DNA from: Oscillospiraceae bacterium
GTDB lineage: Bacteria > Bacillota > Clostridia > Oscillospirales > Ruminococcaceae
Direction of reading: 5' to 3'
DNA: 5,291 nt
NCBI GenBank assembly: GCA_017394475.1
Contig: JAFPYQ010000056.1
Location: 1 to 5,291 of the forward strand
Part shown: positions 1-5,291 of the stretch, piece by piece
Numbering within the stretch: position 1 is the stretch's first letter
Layout of the letters: the number at the start of each line of letters is the position of its first letter
The notes under the pieces: generated by a model
The model's input: only the letters and a program-made list of their open reading frames with translations
The model's database searches: none
What the model was told of the DNA's origin: nothing
Position numbers and translations under genes: made by a program

Positions 1-1
1 A

Positions 2-2815
2 TCCCCCTCGATGCCCCTCAACACCCCCTATCTCACCGCAGGGCGCATACCAAAGGCATCGGGTGAGATACTCATGGACAGCCGTGACAGTGAAGACCTC
101 CATGTGAACATCGGCGACAGGATACGCTTTTCCTCTCCCGACAGCGAAAAGGATATCGGCGACATCCTCGCCGTAAAGGAATTCACCGTTGTGGGACTGG
201 CTCAGAGCCCCCTGTACATCACCGACAACAGAGGCTTTACAAATGTGGGCAGCGGCAAGGTCACCGCCTTTGCATATATCCCCGAGGAGGATTTTGCCTA
301 TGAGGCGTACACGGAGATATTCCTGCGGCTCAGGGGCAGTGCGGATGCCGAGCCCTTCGGCGATGACTATTATGAGCTGCTGGACAGCGGAGTAACGGTA
401 TTTGAAAACCGCACCGAGGATATCCTGGAGGTCCGCAGGAGCACCATAAGGGAAAAAGCGAGCCCCGATATCGCAGAGGCACAGCAGAAGCTGGAGGATG
501 CCCGGGCAGAGCTTGAAAAGGGACGGCAGGAATACGAGGACGGCAAGAAAAAGTATCTTGACGGCAAAAAGAAGATAGAAAAGCAGGAGAAGGAGTTCAG
601 GAACGCAGGCGGTGAAGCGCTGACACTGGCAGAGGAGCTGCAGAAGAACTACGACAGCATGAATATGCTGGCAGGCACCTGCCGCACCGTTGATGACGTG
701 ATATCGGGCTATGAAAACACCTGTGCAGACCCCCTGCCCGCCGATCTTCTCGAATATTTCACCACCATACAGTCCCTTTACGACGAGAACAACGTCGAGG
801 CAAATATAAAGGAACAGCTTACCATATATGTCCTCACCGATCCCGCAAAGGATCCCGATCAGAAGGCTGCGGCAAAGACAGCCATAGTCGCTGTGAACGA
901 GCAGGTGCGTTCAGCCAGCATTTCTACGATGTCACAGCTCAGGACCCGGATGGATACGCTGAACAGCCAGTCCGGGGATATGCTTGCCACCCAGCAGACC
1001 ATAGAAGACGCAAAGGCAGAGCTTGAAGAAGCCCGCATAGAGCTCGAAAATGCGGAACAGGAGCTCAAGGACGGCGAAAAAGAGATAGAAAAGCACCAGG
1101 CAGAACTTGATGAAAAGATAGCCGAATTGGAAGACGGCATCTCCGGCGGCGAGCTCATCATCCTCCCAAGGGATGAATGGGATCCCGACTGCATGTCCTA
1201 CGGCATCGACTGCGACAGGGTAGATTCCATCGCAGATGCGTTCCCCATATTCTTCGTCCTCGTGGCAGCTTTGGTGGTAAGCGCTACCATGACGCGCATG
1301 GTAGAGGAGCAGAGAAGCGAGGCAGGGACTCTCACAGCCCTGGGCTACCCCACTTGGAGAGTGATCTCACAGTACCTTATATATGCCGCAGCAGCCGCTC
1401 TTATCGGCTCGGTGAGCGGATGCCTCATCGGTTTCAGGTTCATCCCCCGTGTGATCTTCGACTGCTATGCCACCATGTACAATTACCCGGGATTCGCAAG
1501 CTCCATGGATAAGGTGCTCATGGCAGAATGTATCATAGCCTCTCTGCTGTGCACAGTCCTTTCCGCTCTTATCGCCTGTGCAAGGGAGCTCGACGGCGTG
1601 CCCGCAGCACTTATCCGCCCGAAAGCCCCCCGCAGCGGCAAAAGAATTCTCCTCGAAAGGATATCCTTTATATGGAACAAGGTCTCATTCCTCCACAAGG
1701 TGTCATTCAGGAACCTTTTCCGCTATAAGAGCCGCTTCTTCGTCATGCTCATAGGCATAGGCGGCTGTACGGCACTGCTGCTGACAGGATTCGGCCTCAA
1801 ATATGCGGTATCCGCTGTGCTGGGCGATCAGTTCGGCAGGATAACCCTTTACAGTGCCGCAGTATCCCTCGATGAGGATGCCGACGACAGCGCCCGTGAA
1901 CATATAAATGACGTCATATCCTCCATCCCCGAGGTAACAGGCTTTGCAGAAGGCGTCCAGAGATCATCCACTGCCACATACCACAATAAGGAGGAGGATG
2001 TGTACATCATCAGCGCATACGAGCTGAGCGACTATATCGCCATGCCCTCGGTACACGGCGGAGATCTTGACCCCGATGCGCTGGCGGAGAACGATGTATA
2101 CATCACCGAAAAGCTGTCCGTCCTGCTGGGTCTGAAAGTGGGCGACCCCATACGTCTCGACGGCCTCACAGATCCCTTTTTCGTAAGGGGCATAGCAAAG
2201 AATCACATCAACCATTATATATATGTCTCCCCGGAGACCTATTCCGCCCGTTTCGGTGAATACATCCCCGATACCATACTGATACGCACCGCATCCCTGC
2301 CCGATAAGCAGCGCCGCGGCGAGATAACCGGTGAGATCATCGCCTGCGACGGCGTACTTTCCGCAGTATTCACCGAAGATGGCCTATCGAATTTCTATTC
2401 CCTCCTGGACAGCCTCGATCTCATCGTGGCGGTGATAATCCTCTTTGTAGGCGCACTTTCCTTCGTTATCCTGCTCAATCTTGCAAATATCAACATCACC
2501 GAGCGCAAAAGGGAGCTTGCAGCACTGAAGGTGCTGGGCTTCTTCGACGGCGAGGTGAGCTCCTATGTCTACCGTGAGAACACTCTCACAACGATCCTGG
2601 GCATAATACTGGGCCTTGCCGTGGGGATATTCTTTGAATCCTTCGTGATAGTCACCGCAGAGACCGATTCCGTCATGTTCATGCGTGACATCGCCCCCTG
2701 GTGCTTCGGCGCCTCGGTGCTGGTAATGGCCGTGTTTGTCATACTGGTAAATATAATAATATATTTCAAGCTGAAAAGGATCGATATGACCACTTCCATG
2801 AAAGCCATAGAATAG
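2..2815 (+). CDS. FtsX/MacB-type ABC transporter permease with coiled-coil extracellular insertion (5' partial)
   Basis: Membrane subunit of an ABC transporter of the FtsX/MacB type, whose ATPase would be a separate protein; substrate unknown. The frame is open from the left edge, and the Met at 11 lies inside an extracellular domain, so the true start and first membrane helix are upstream. Numbering from that Met: an extracellular region runs to about 405 and contains two heptad-repeat helices (about 155-198 and 328-376) around a globular part. Membrane helices follow at about 408-427, 453-476, 502-526 and 575-597, then a second extracellular domain (about 600-800) and helices at about 803-825, 860-880 and 896-920. 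With the missing first helix this gives the usual 4+4 plan. Two cytoplasmic FtsX signatures are visible: EEQRSEAGTLTALGY (432-446) and ERKRELAALKVLGFF (831-845). The C-terminus (MTTSMKAIE) is typical of the family. Codons are GC-rich (GGC, GCC, CTC) and the gene appears intact. A terminator follows 10 bp after the stop, so it ends its operon; the ATPase gene is probably just upstream. Family certain; transported substrate, or a mechanotransmission role, open. Confidence 0.93.
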   Translation, partial: SPSMPLNTPYLTAGRIPKASGEILMDSRDSEDLHVNIGDRIRFSSPDSEKDIGDILAVKEFTVVGLAQSPLYITDNRGFTNVGSGKVTAFAYIPEEDFAYEAYTEIFLRLRGSADAEPFGDDYYELLDSGVTVFENRTEDILEVRRSTIREKASPDIAEAQQKLEDARAELEKGRQEYEDGKKKYLDGKKKIEKQEKEFRNAGGEALTLAEELQKNYDSMNMLAGTCRTVDDVISGYENTCADPLPADLLEYFTTIQSLYDENNVEANIKEQLTIYVLTDPAKDPDQKAAAKTAIVAVNEQVRSASISTMSQLRTRMDTLNSQSGDMLATQQTIEDAKAELEEARIELENAEQELKDGEKEIEKHQAELDEKIAELEDGISGGELIILPRDEWDPDCMSYGIDCDRVDSIADAFPIFFVLVAALVVSATMTRMVEEQRSEAGTLTALGYPTWRVISQYLIYAAAAALIGSVSGCLIGFRFIPRVIFDCYATMYNYPGFASSMDKVLMAECIIASLLCTVLSALIACARELDGVPAALIRPKAPRSGKRILLERISFIWNKVSFLHKVSFRNLFRYKSRFFVMLIGIGGCTALLLTGFGLKYAVSAVLGDQFGRITLYSAAVSLDEDADDSAREHINDVISSIPEVTGFAEGVQRSSTATYHNKEEDVYIISAYELSDYIAMPSVHGGDLDPDALAENDVYITEKLSVLLGLKVGDPIRLDGLTDPFFVRGIAKNHINHYIYVSPETYSARFGEYIPDTILIRTASLPDKQRRGEITGEIIACDGVLSAVFTEDGLSNFYSLLDSLDLIVAVIILFVGALSFVILLNLANINITERKRELAALKVLGFFDGEVSSYVYRENTLTTILGIILGLAVGIFFESFVIVTAETDSVMFMRDIAPWCFGASVLVMAVFVILVNIIIYFKLKRIDMTTSMKAIE

Positions 2816-2825
2816 CGGTTTTCTC

Positions 2826-2864
2826 ATCGTCTCCCACGCAATGCGGCGCGGGAGACGATTTTTT
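2826..2864 (+). terminator. Rho-independent terminator of the permease gene
   Basis: ATCGTCTCCC (2826-2835) pairs perfectly with GGGAGACGAT (2850-2859). After one A/C mismatch a further 3 bp (CGC/GCG) close a 6-nt loop, and six T residues (2859-2864) follow. It starts 10 bp after the permease stop codon. There is no T-run on the other side, so it works for the + strand only. Confidence 0.9.
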
Positions 2865-2883
2865 CCAAAGCCATAAGTACAAC

Positions 2884-2944
2884 TATACAAGGAAAGGCGG
2901 AATTGTACATACAACCCATGTACATTTGTGCGACCCCTTGTATA
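2884..2944. repeat. 61-bp concentric (nested) inverted repeat
   Basis: Outer arms TATACAAGG (2884-2892) and CCTTGTATA (2936-2944) are perfect 9-bp reverse complements. Inner arms TGTACAT (2904-2910) and ATGTACA (2918-2924) are perfect 7-bp reverse complements around a 7-nt centre (ACAACCC). Both pairs share one centre, base 2914, and the segments between arms are 11 nt on each side and partly pair as well (GCG/TGC, AA/TT). As single strand it folds into one long stem with about 21 pairs in 27 positions. No T-run follows on either strand, so it is not an ordinary terminator. It could be a large operator, a recombinase site, a miniature palindromic repeat or a structured RNA. The ATGTACA word recurs at 3297-3303. 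Confidence 0.75.
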
Positions 2945-3193
2945 TTAAAATGTCTACCTGTAAAAACTATAATTTTTTCACCGTCCCGGTGTCTGCTCCC
3001 AACCTGAGGATCGCACAGCAAAAATCGGCTGTTTACAGCTATTCAGCGCAATTTTCGGTCACATCAGCCGTGTCCCGCAGCCCGGATATCTCCTCTGATG
3101 CCGCATGGCTCCCGCACATTCCCGCATTTTTCACCCCACAAATAGTTTTTGTATGTTTTTTTCTCATCATCTGAAATTTTTATAATCTCATAA

Positions 3194-3235
3194 CTAAAAA
3201 GGTGATATTTCGGAGGGTGAAACTCACTTTTTTAG
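3194..3235 (+). terminator. Terminator-like hairpin with no recognised upstream gene
   Basis: CTAAAAAGGTGA (3194-3205) pairs with TCACTTTTTTAG (3224-3235) over 12 bp with one G-U pair, enclosing an 18-nt loop. Within the loop GTGA (3217-3220) can instead pair with TCAC (3224-3227), giving a small hairpin directly before six T residues (3228-3233). The A-run on the left arm means it could also end minus-strand transcripts. No coding sequence lies just upstream on either strand, so it may terminate an unrecognised RNA, block read-through towards the pilin promoter, or be chance in AT-rich DNA. Confidence 0.45.
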
Positions 3236-3321
3236 AGGGTATTATACTATAAAAATCGCATATTCCGAACATTTGTTTTGTAACATCCGTGTCAATATGT
3301 ACAATTTTGTTTATAGAAAAA

Positions 3322-3371
3322 GATTTTTTACACAAATTCACTTTTTTTTAGATTTTTTTTTGTAAAAATCA
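3322..3371 (+). promoter_or_regulatory. T-tract upstream element of the pilin promoter
   Basis: Three T-tracts (3324-3329, 3342-3349, 3353-3361) precede the -35 box. Their centres are roughly 19 and 11.5 bp apart, close to multiples of the DNA helical turn. Such tracts bend DNA, and AT-rich sequence here can act as an UP element for the RNA polymerase alpha subunit. GATTTTTTAC (3322-3331) and GTAAAAATC (3362-3370) form an imperfect inverted repeat flanking the block. The function is inferred from position and composition. Confidence 0.5.
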
Positions 3372-3400
3372 TTGACTTTCGCTTGGACTTGTAGTATACT
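3372..3400 (+). promoter_or_regulatory. Sigma-A-type promoter of the pilin gene
   Basis: The -35 box TTGACT (3372-3377) and the -10 box TATACT (3395-3400) are separated by the ideal 17 bp and each differ by one base from consensus. A second perfect TATAAT (3401-3406) follows immediately but has no -35 at proper distance. Transcription should start near A3408, giving a leader of about 132 nt. Confidence 0.85.
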
Positions 3401-3407
3401 TATAATC

Positions 3408-3539
3408 AGTCAAGGGGAAGAGAACAGAAGACCGAAACCCAAAAGGGTGAAAGGCACGAAGTTCACGGAACCACAATCAAGTAAATAAACCCCGAACGGT
3501 TTATAAACACATTTAAATTTTTAAAGGAGGAATTTCGTT
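3408..3539 (+). promoter_or_regulatory. Long structured 5' leader of the pilin mRNA, possible riboswitch or stability element
   Basis: The predicted 132-nt leader is purine-rich, contains no ATG, and has several possible helices. GAAC (3422-3425) pairs with GTTC (3461-3464), enclosing CC/GG (3432-3433 with 3453-3454) and ACCC/GGGT (3437-3440 with 3445-3448) capped by an AAAA loop. GTTC can alternatively pair with GAAC at 3468-3471. ATAAACC (3485-3491) and GGTTTAT (3498-3504) form a perfect 7-bp hairpin. GGGG (3413-3416) could pair with CCCC (3490-3493), and ACCG (3431-3434) with CGGT (3497-3500), either of which would compete with that hairpin. Short words (AAACC, GGTG, ACGG) faintly recall class I cyclic di-GMP aptamers, which control pili in other bacteria, but the conserved GGACGCAAAGCC and 3' GCCGGG-type strand are missing. 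I therefore do not assign a class. Confidence 0.45.
3523..3530 (+). promoter_or_regulatory. Strong ribosome binding site of the pilin gene
   Basis: AAAGGAGG lies 9 nt before the ATG at 3540 in an unstructured A/T-rich setting. It is close to a perfect Shine-Dalgarno sequence and fixes the pilin start codon. Confidence 0.93.
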
Positions 3540-4058
3540 ATGAGAAATTCAAAGGTTAAGGGCTTCACTCTTATAGAGCTCATCGTTGTTATCGCAATCA
3601 TCGGCGTACTCGCAGCTATCCTCGTTCCTTCCATGATCGGTTATGTTGCAAAGTCCAAGCTTTCTACAGCTAACTCCAACGCTAAGCTTGCTTACACCAA
3701 CGCAGCTACATATTGCACAGACTGCGAAGTTGCTGGTTCTCCTGTAGTAAGTGGTACCACTTCTCAGACTTTTACCGCTGATCTTACTCAGGGTACAGCT
3801 GGTATGTCTTATCTCAAGGATGGTAAGAACATCGGTTCCGCTCTCCAGTCTCTTATGGGTGGTAACAAGGGCGCTGGTTGCTGCGCAGTAGTTATCAACG
3901 CATCTGGTGCTCCTGAGGCTTCCTCTTGGGCTAAGGCTTCCGGTGATGCTTATGTTGGTGGTTATCCTAATGCTGCTACTGTAAAGAAGAACGATCCTAA
4001 GGCAGTTACTGGTGATATTTGGATAGACCTCAGCACCGCAAGCACAACTGTAAAGTAA
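3540..4058 (+). CDS. Type IV prepilin (major pilin, Pil-family adhesin type)
   Basis: Structural subunit of a type IV pilus, 172 residues. The leader MRNSKVKG is short and basic. Prepilin peptidase should cut after Gly8, leaving Phe9 as the methylated first residue; the conserved Glu is at +5 (Glu13). A hydrophobic helix (about 9-35) anchors the precursor in the membrane and later forms the filament core. The remainder is a small Ala/Gly/Ser/Thr-rich globular head with four cysteines (C59, C62, C114, C115). The mature form has 164 residues, normal for small Gram-positive pilins. The start is fixed by AAAGGAGG 9 nt upstream. The gene stands alone between its own promoter and a strong terminator, with no assembly ATPase, platform protein or peptidase in view. 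Codons differ sharply from the permease: by hand count 15 of 18 glycines are GGT, and GCT/TCT/GTT abound, a sign of very high expression. The N-terminus resembles the R. albus pilins CbpC/GP25 linked to cellulose adhesion; a similar role here is inference. A pseudopilin is less likely given the expression signals. Confidence 0.95.
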   Translation: MRNSKVKGFTLIELIVVIAIIGVLAAILVPSMIGYVAKSKLSTANSNAKLAYTNAATYCTDCEVAGSPVVSGTTSQTFTADLTQGTAGMSYLKDGKNIGSALQSLMGGNKGAGCCAVVINASGAPEASSWAKASGDAYVGGYPNAATVKKNDPKAVTGDIWIDLSTASTTVK

Positions 4059-4084
4059 TGCTTTGTAGTTTGATAGTTTGAATC

Positions 4085-4116
4085 AAAAAAACCGCTCCTG
4101 ACGGGGCGGTTTTTTT
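4085..4116 (+). terminator. Rho-independent terminator of the pilin gene
   Basis: ACCGCTCC (4091-4098) pairs with GGGGCGGT (4103-4110), including one G-U pair, around the 4-nt loop TGAC. Six A residues before (4085-4090) and six T residues after (4111-4116) extend the stem, which could act in both directions. It begins 26 bp after the pilin stop and should largely isolate the pilin from the downstream gene. Confidence 0.93.
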
Positions 4117-4186
4117 AGTAACTTTTCTCTGTTATTACATTTCCCTAAAACAACTTTCACGCCATATCAATAGACTGCACCAGACT

Positions 4187-5291
4187 ATGCCAATGAATAC
4201 GAATAATCAAAAAAAAGTAGGGATACAAAGCACCGATCTGCTCTATTACGCCCTTCCGCCACTGCTCACAATAGCTGTCCTGCTTATCGTGTATATCATA
4301 AAAGGTGTGTATCCCTTCGGCAACTCGAACATATCATATTATGATATGAATATCCAGTATATCCCTTTGTATGCGCGTAATTATGAAATATTTCATGGTA
4401 GCGACTCTCTTATTTTCGACTGGCTGACTGCTGCTGGAATGGATATGACAGGCTCTTATGCGGGATATACACTTTACCCCGTAAACTGGATATTATTCTT
4501 CATTAAACCCGATCATATAGTCAATTTTATGGCGTTGTTCCTGCTTATCAAGCTTTTGATCTCTTCTGTCACCATATCATTGTATATACGCCGTGTTTAC
4601 AAGGTCGACCTTTCTATGCATATCGCATTATGCATGATCTATGTGTTCTCTGCTTACGTTGCGCAGCAGTATATGAACATCTTCTTCCTGGATTCCATGA
4701 TGACTTTCCCGTTGCTGATGCTGGCCTTCAGAAGGCTTTACAAAAAAGGGAACGGCATCCCATATCTGCTGATGCTGACTCTGCAGATGATAGGGAACGG
4801 TTATCTTGGATATATGACACTGCTATACCTGCTCTTTTACTCATTCGGTCTGCTGTATACCATGCAGGATATGAATAAACGCCGGATACTTTCCGCAAGA
4901 GTAGGTATCTATACGTTTGCATCCATTTTTCTTTCGGGTATAACATTTGTTCCGGGCTTATTACGAACTGCCTCATCGAGCCGTGTTGATGATTTTACAT
5001 CATTCAGCCTTTTGAATGTATTCACAGCACATAAACCCGAAGAATACTTTTTGAATCAGAAACTTTTTCTCCTTCTGAACCTTGAACTTGCATTAGCACT
5101 GCTCTTCATCATATTATTCAGAAGGATAGTCAGCAAAGAAGCTATGTCTGCCGGCACAGCGCTCCGCGTGTTCCTTTTCGTACTGATGCTTGTTCCCATA
5201 TTCAACGAAAGCGCTCTTTTGTTGTGGCATCTGACATCATACTCGCATTTTCCCTATCGACACGGGTATATCCTTGTTTTTTCCGCCATTG
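4187..5291 (+). CDS. YfhO-family polytopic membrane protein, putative GT-C glycosyltransferase (3' partial)
   Basis: The frame stays open to the right edge, showing 368 codons of a protein that in this family usually has well over 800 residues. Family marks, numbered from the ATG at 4187: a first membrane helix at about 20-38; then YPFG (42-45) with Asp53 and Gln57-Tyr58 in the first outside loop; GSYAGYTLYPVNW (89-101); MNIFFLD (163-169) before FPLL; NGYLGYM (204-210); and FPYR (355-358) near the end. Many further hydrophobic helices follow the first. YfhO of Bacillus subtilis acts with CsbB and GtcA in glycosylating lipoteichoic acid, and the family is viewed as GT-C-type enzymes that use lipid-linked sugars outside the membrane. 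A similar surface glycosylation role is inferred. ATG 4187 and the in-frame ATG 4193 are both possible starts, and neither has a clear Shine-Dalgarno. It lies 70 bp after the pilin terminator, and I see no convincing promoter in that gap. Codon use is more AT-rich than in the permease. Confidence 0.9.
   Translation, partial: MPMNTNNQKKVGIQSTDLLYYALPPLLTIAVLLIVYIIKGVYPFGNSNISYYDMNIQYIPLYARNYEIFHGSDSLIFDWLTAAGMDMTGSYAGYTLYPVNWILFFIKPDHIVNFMALFLLIKLLISSVTISLYIRRVYKVDLSMHIALCMIYVFSAYVAQQYMNIFFLDSMMTFPLLMLAFRRLYKKGNGIPYLLMLTLQMIGNGYLGYMTLLYLLFYSFGLLYTMQDMNKRRILSARVGIYTFASIFLSGITFVPGLLRTASSSRVDDFTSFSLLNVFTAHKPEEYFLNQKLFLLLNLELALALLFIILFRRIVSKEAMSAGTALRVFLFVLMLVPIFNESALLLWHLTSYSHFPYRHGYILVFSAI

Larger units (their letters stand above)
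2865..3371. other. Non-coding spacer between permease terminator and pilin promoter
   Basis: About 500 bp without a credible gene on either strand. Possible reading frames here lack a ribosome binding site and show no protein-like pattern. The left part holds the concentric inverted repeat (2884-2944). A GC-richer stretch (about 2979-3125) contains short self-complementary segments: CACCG/CGGTG around 2979-2991, and CGGCTG (3026-3031) with CAGCCG (3065-3070). From about 3130 the sequence turns very AT-rich, with a terminator-like hairpin at 3194-3235 and T-tracts before the promoter. It may contain a small RNA or the relic of a lost gene; neither is proven. Confidence 0.6.

Noticed and set aside
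2979..2991. CACCG/CGGTG hairpin as a terminator
   Set aside because: The T-run lies before it on the + strand and the minus strand has an A-run after it, so it has no terminator tail in either direction.
2384..3021. Minus-strand open frames opposite the permease end and spacer
   Set aside because: They are mirror frames of the permease coding sequence or low-quality spacer frames. Compositions are odd, with many His/Tyr/Cys and no motifs, and starts lack binding sites.
2951..3174. Open frame on the + strand through the spacer (MSTCKNYNFF...)
   Set aside because: No ribosome binding site, no protein-like pattern or family resemblance, and it is part of a frame that overlaps the permease out of register.
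3243..3248. Second promoter at TATACT upstream of the main pilin promoter
   Set aside because: No recognisable -35 box at 16-18 bp spacing; AT-rich sequence makes chance -10 boxes common.
3408..3504. Class I cyclic di-GMP riboswitch
   Set aside because: Only short words match. The conserved GGACGCAAAGCC core and the GCCGGG-type closing strand are absent, so a firm class call is not justified.
4066..4081. Tandem 8-bp repeat TAGTTTGA after the pilin stop
   Set aside because: Only two copies; a small duplication in spacer DNA with no evident role.
4630..4976. Two 82-codon frames, one per strand, inside the YfhO-like gene
   Set aside because: Both lie within the long frame from 4187 whose protein shows clear YfhO family motifs, so they are shadows.
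1..5291. CRISPR array, tRNA, rRNA or insertion sequence
   Set aside because: No regularly spaced repeats, no cloverleaf or rRNA-like sequence, and no transposase seen.

Overview
The window looks like chromosome of an anaerobic Firmicute of the Ruminococcus type (Oscillospiraceae, R. albus/R. flavefaciens-like). This is an inference. It rests on the type IV pilin, whose N-terminus and overall form recall the Pil-family pilins (CbpC/GP25) described from cellulose-adherent R. albus, on sigma-A-type promoter boxes, a strong AGGAGG ribosome binding site, frequent ATA isoleucine codons, and moderate-GC genes separated by very AT-rich spacers.

Layout, all genes on the + strand. (1) Positions 2-2815: the C-terminal 937 codons of a large FtsX/MacB-type ABC transporter permease. 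Its start lies left of the window. It carries two extracellular heptad-repeat helices and ends in an intrinsic terminator (2826-2864). (2) Positions 2865-3539: a 0.7 kb non-coding spacer. It holds a 61-bp concentric inverted repeat (2884-2944), a GC-richer stretch without a credible gene, an orphan terminator-like hairpin (3194-3235), a T-tract-rich promoter upstream region, a good sigma-A promoter (3372-3400), and a 132-nt purine-rich, foldable 5' leader. (3) Positions 3540-4058: a complete type IV prepilin with textbook N-terminus and strongly biased codon use, closed by a strong terminator (4085-4116). (4) Position 4187 to the right edge: the first 368 codons of a YfhO-family polytopic membrane protein (putative GT-C-type glycosyltransferase). 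This frame is still open at the window end and is easily missed.

How they fit together: the pilin is a stand-alone, highly expressed unit with its own promoter, long leader, strong RBS, GGT/GCT-rich codons and terminator. No pilus assembly genes are in view. The YfhO-like protein downstream could modify cell-surface glycans or perhaps the pilin, but the strong terminator between them argues against simple co-transcription. The permease belongs to a separate unit read in from the left.

The parts that known features do not explain are the pilin leader RNA, the concentric dyad and the orphan hairpin. These are the best candidates for something undescribed, but the sequence alone does not prove a new system.
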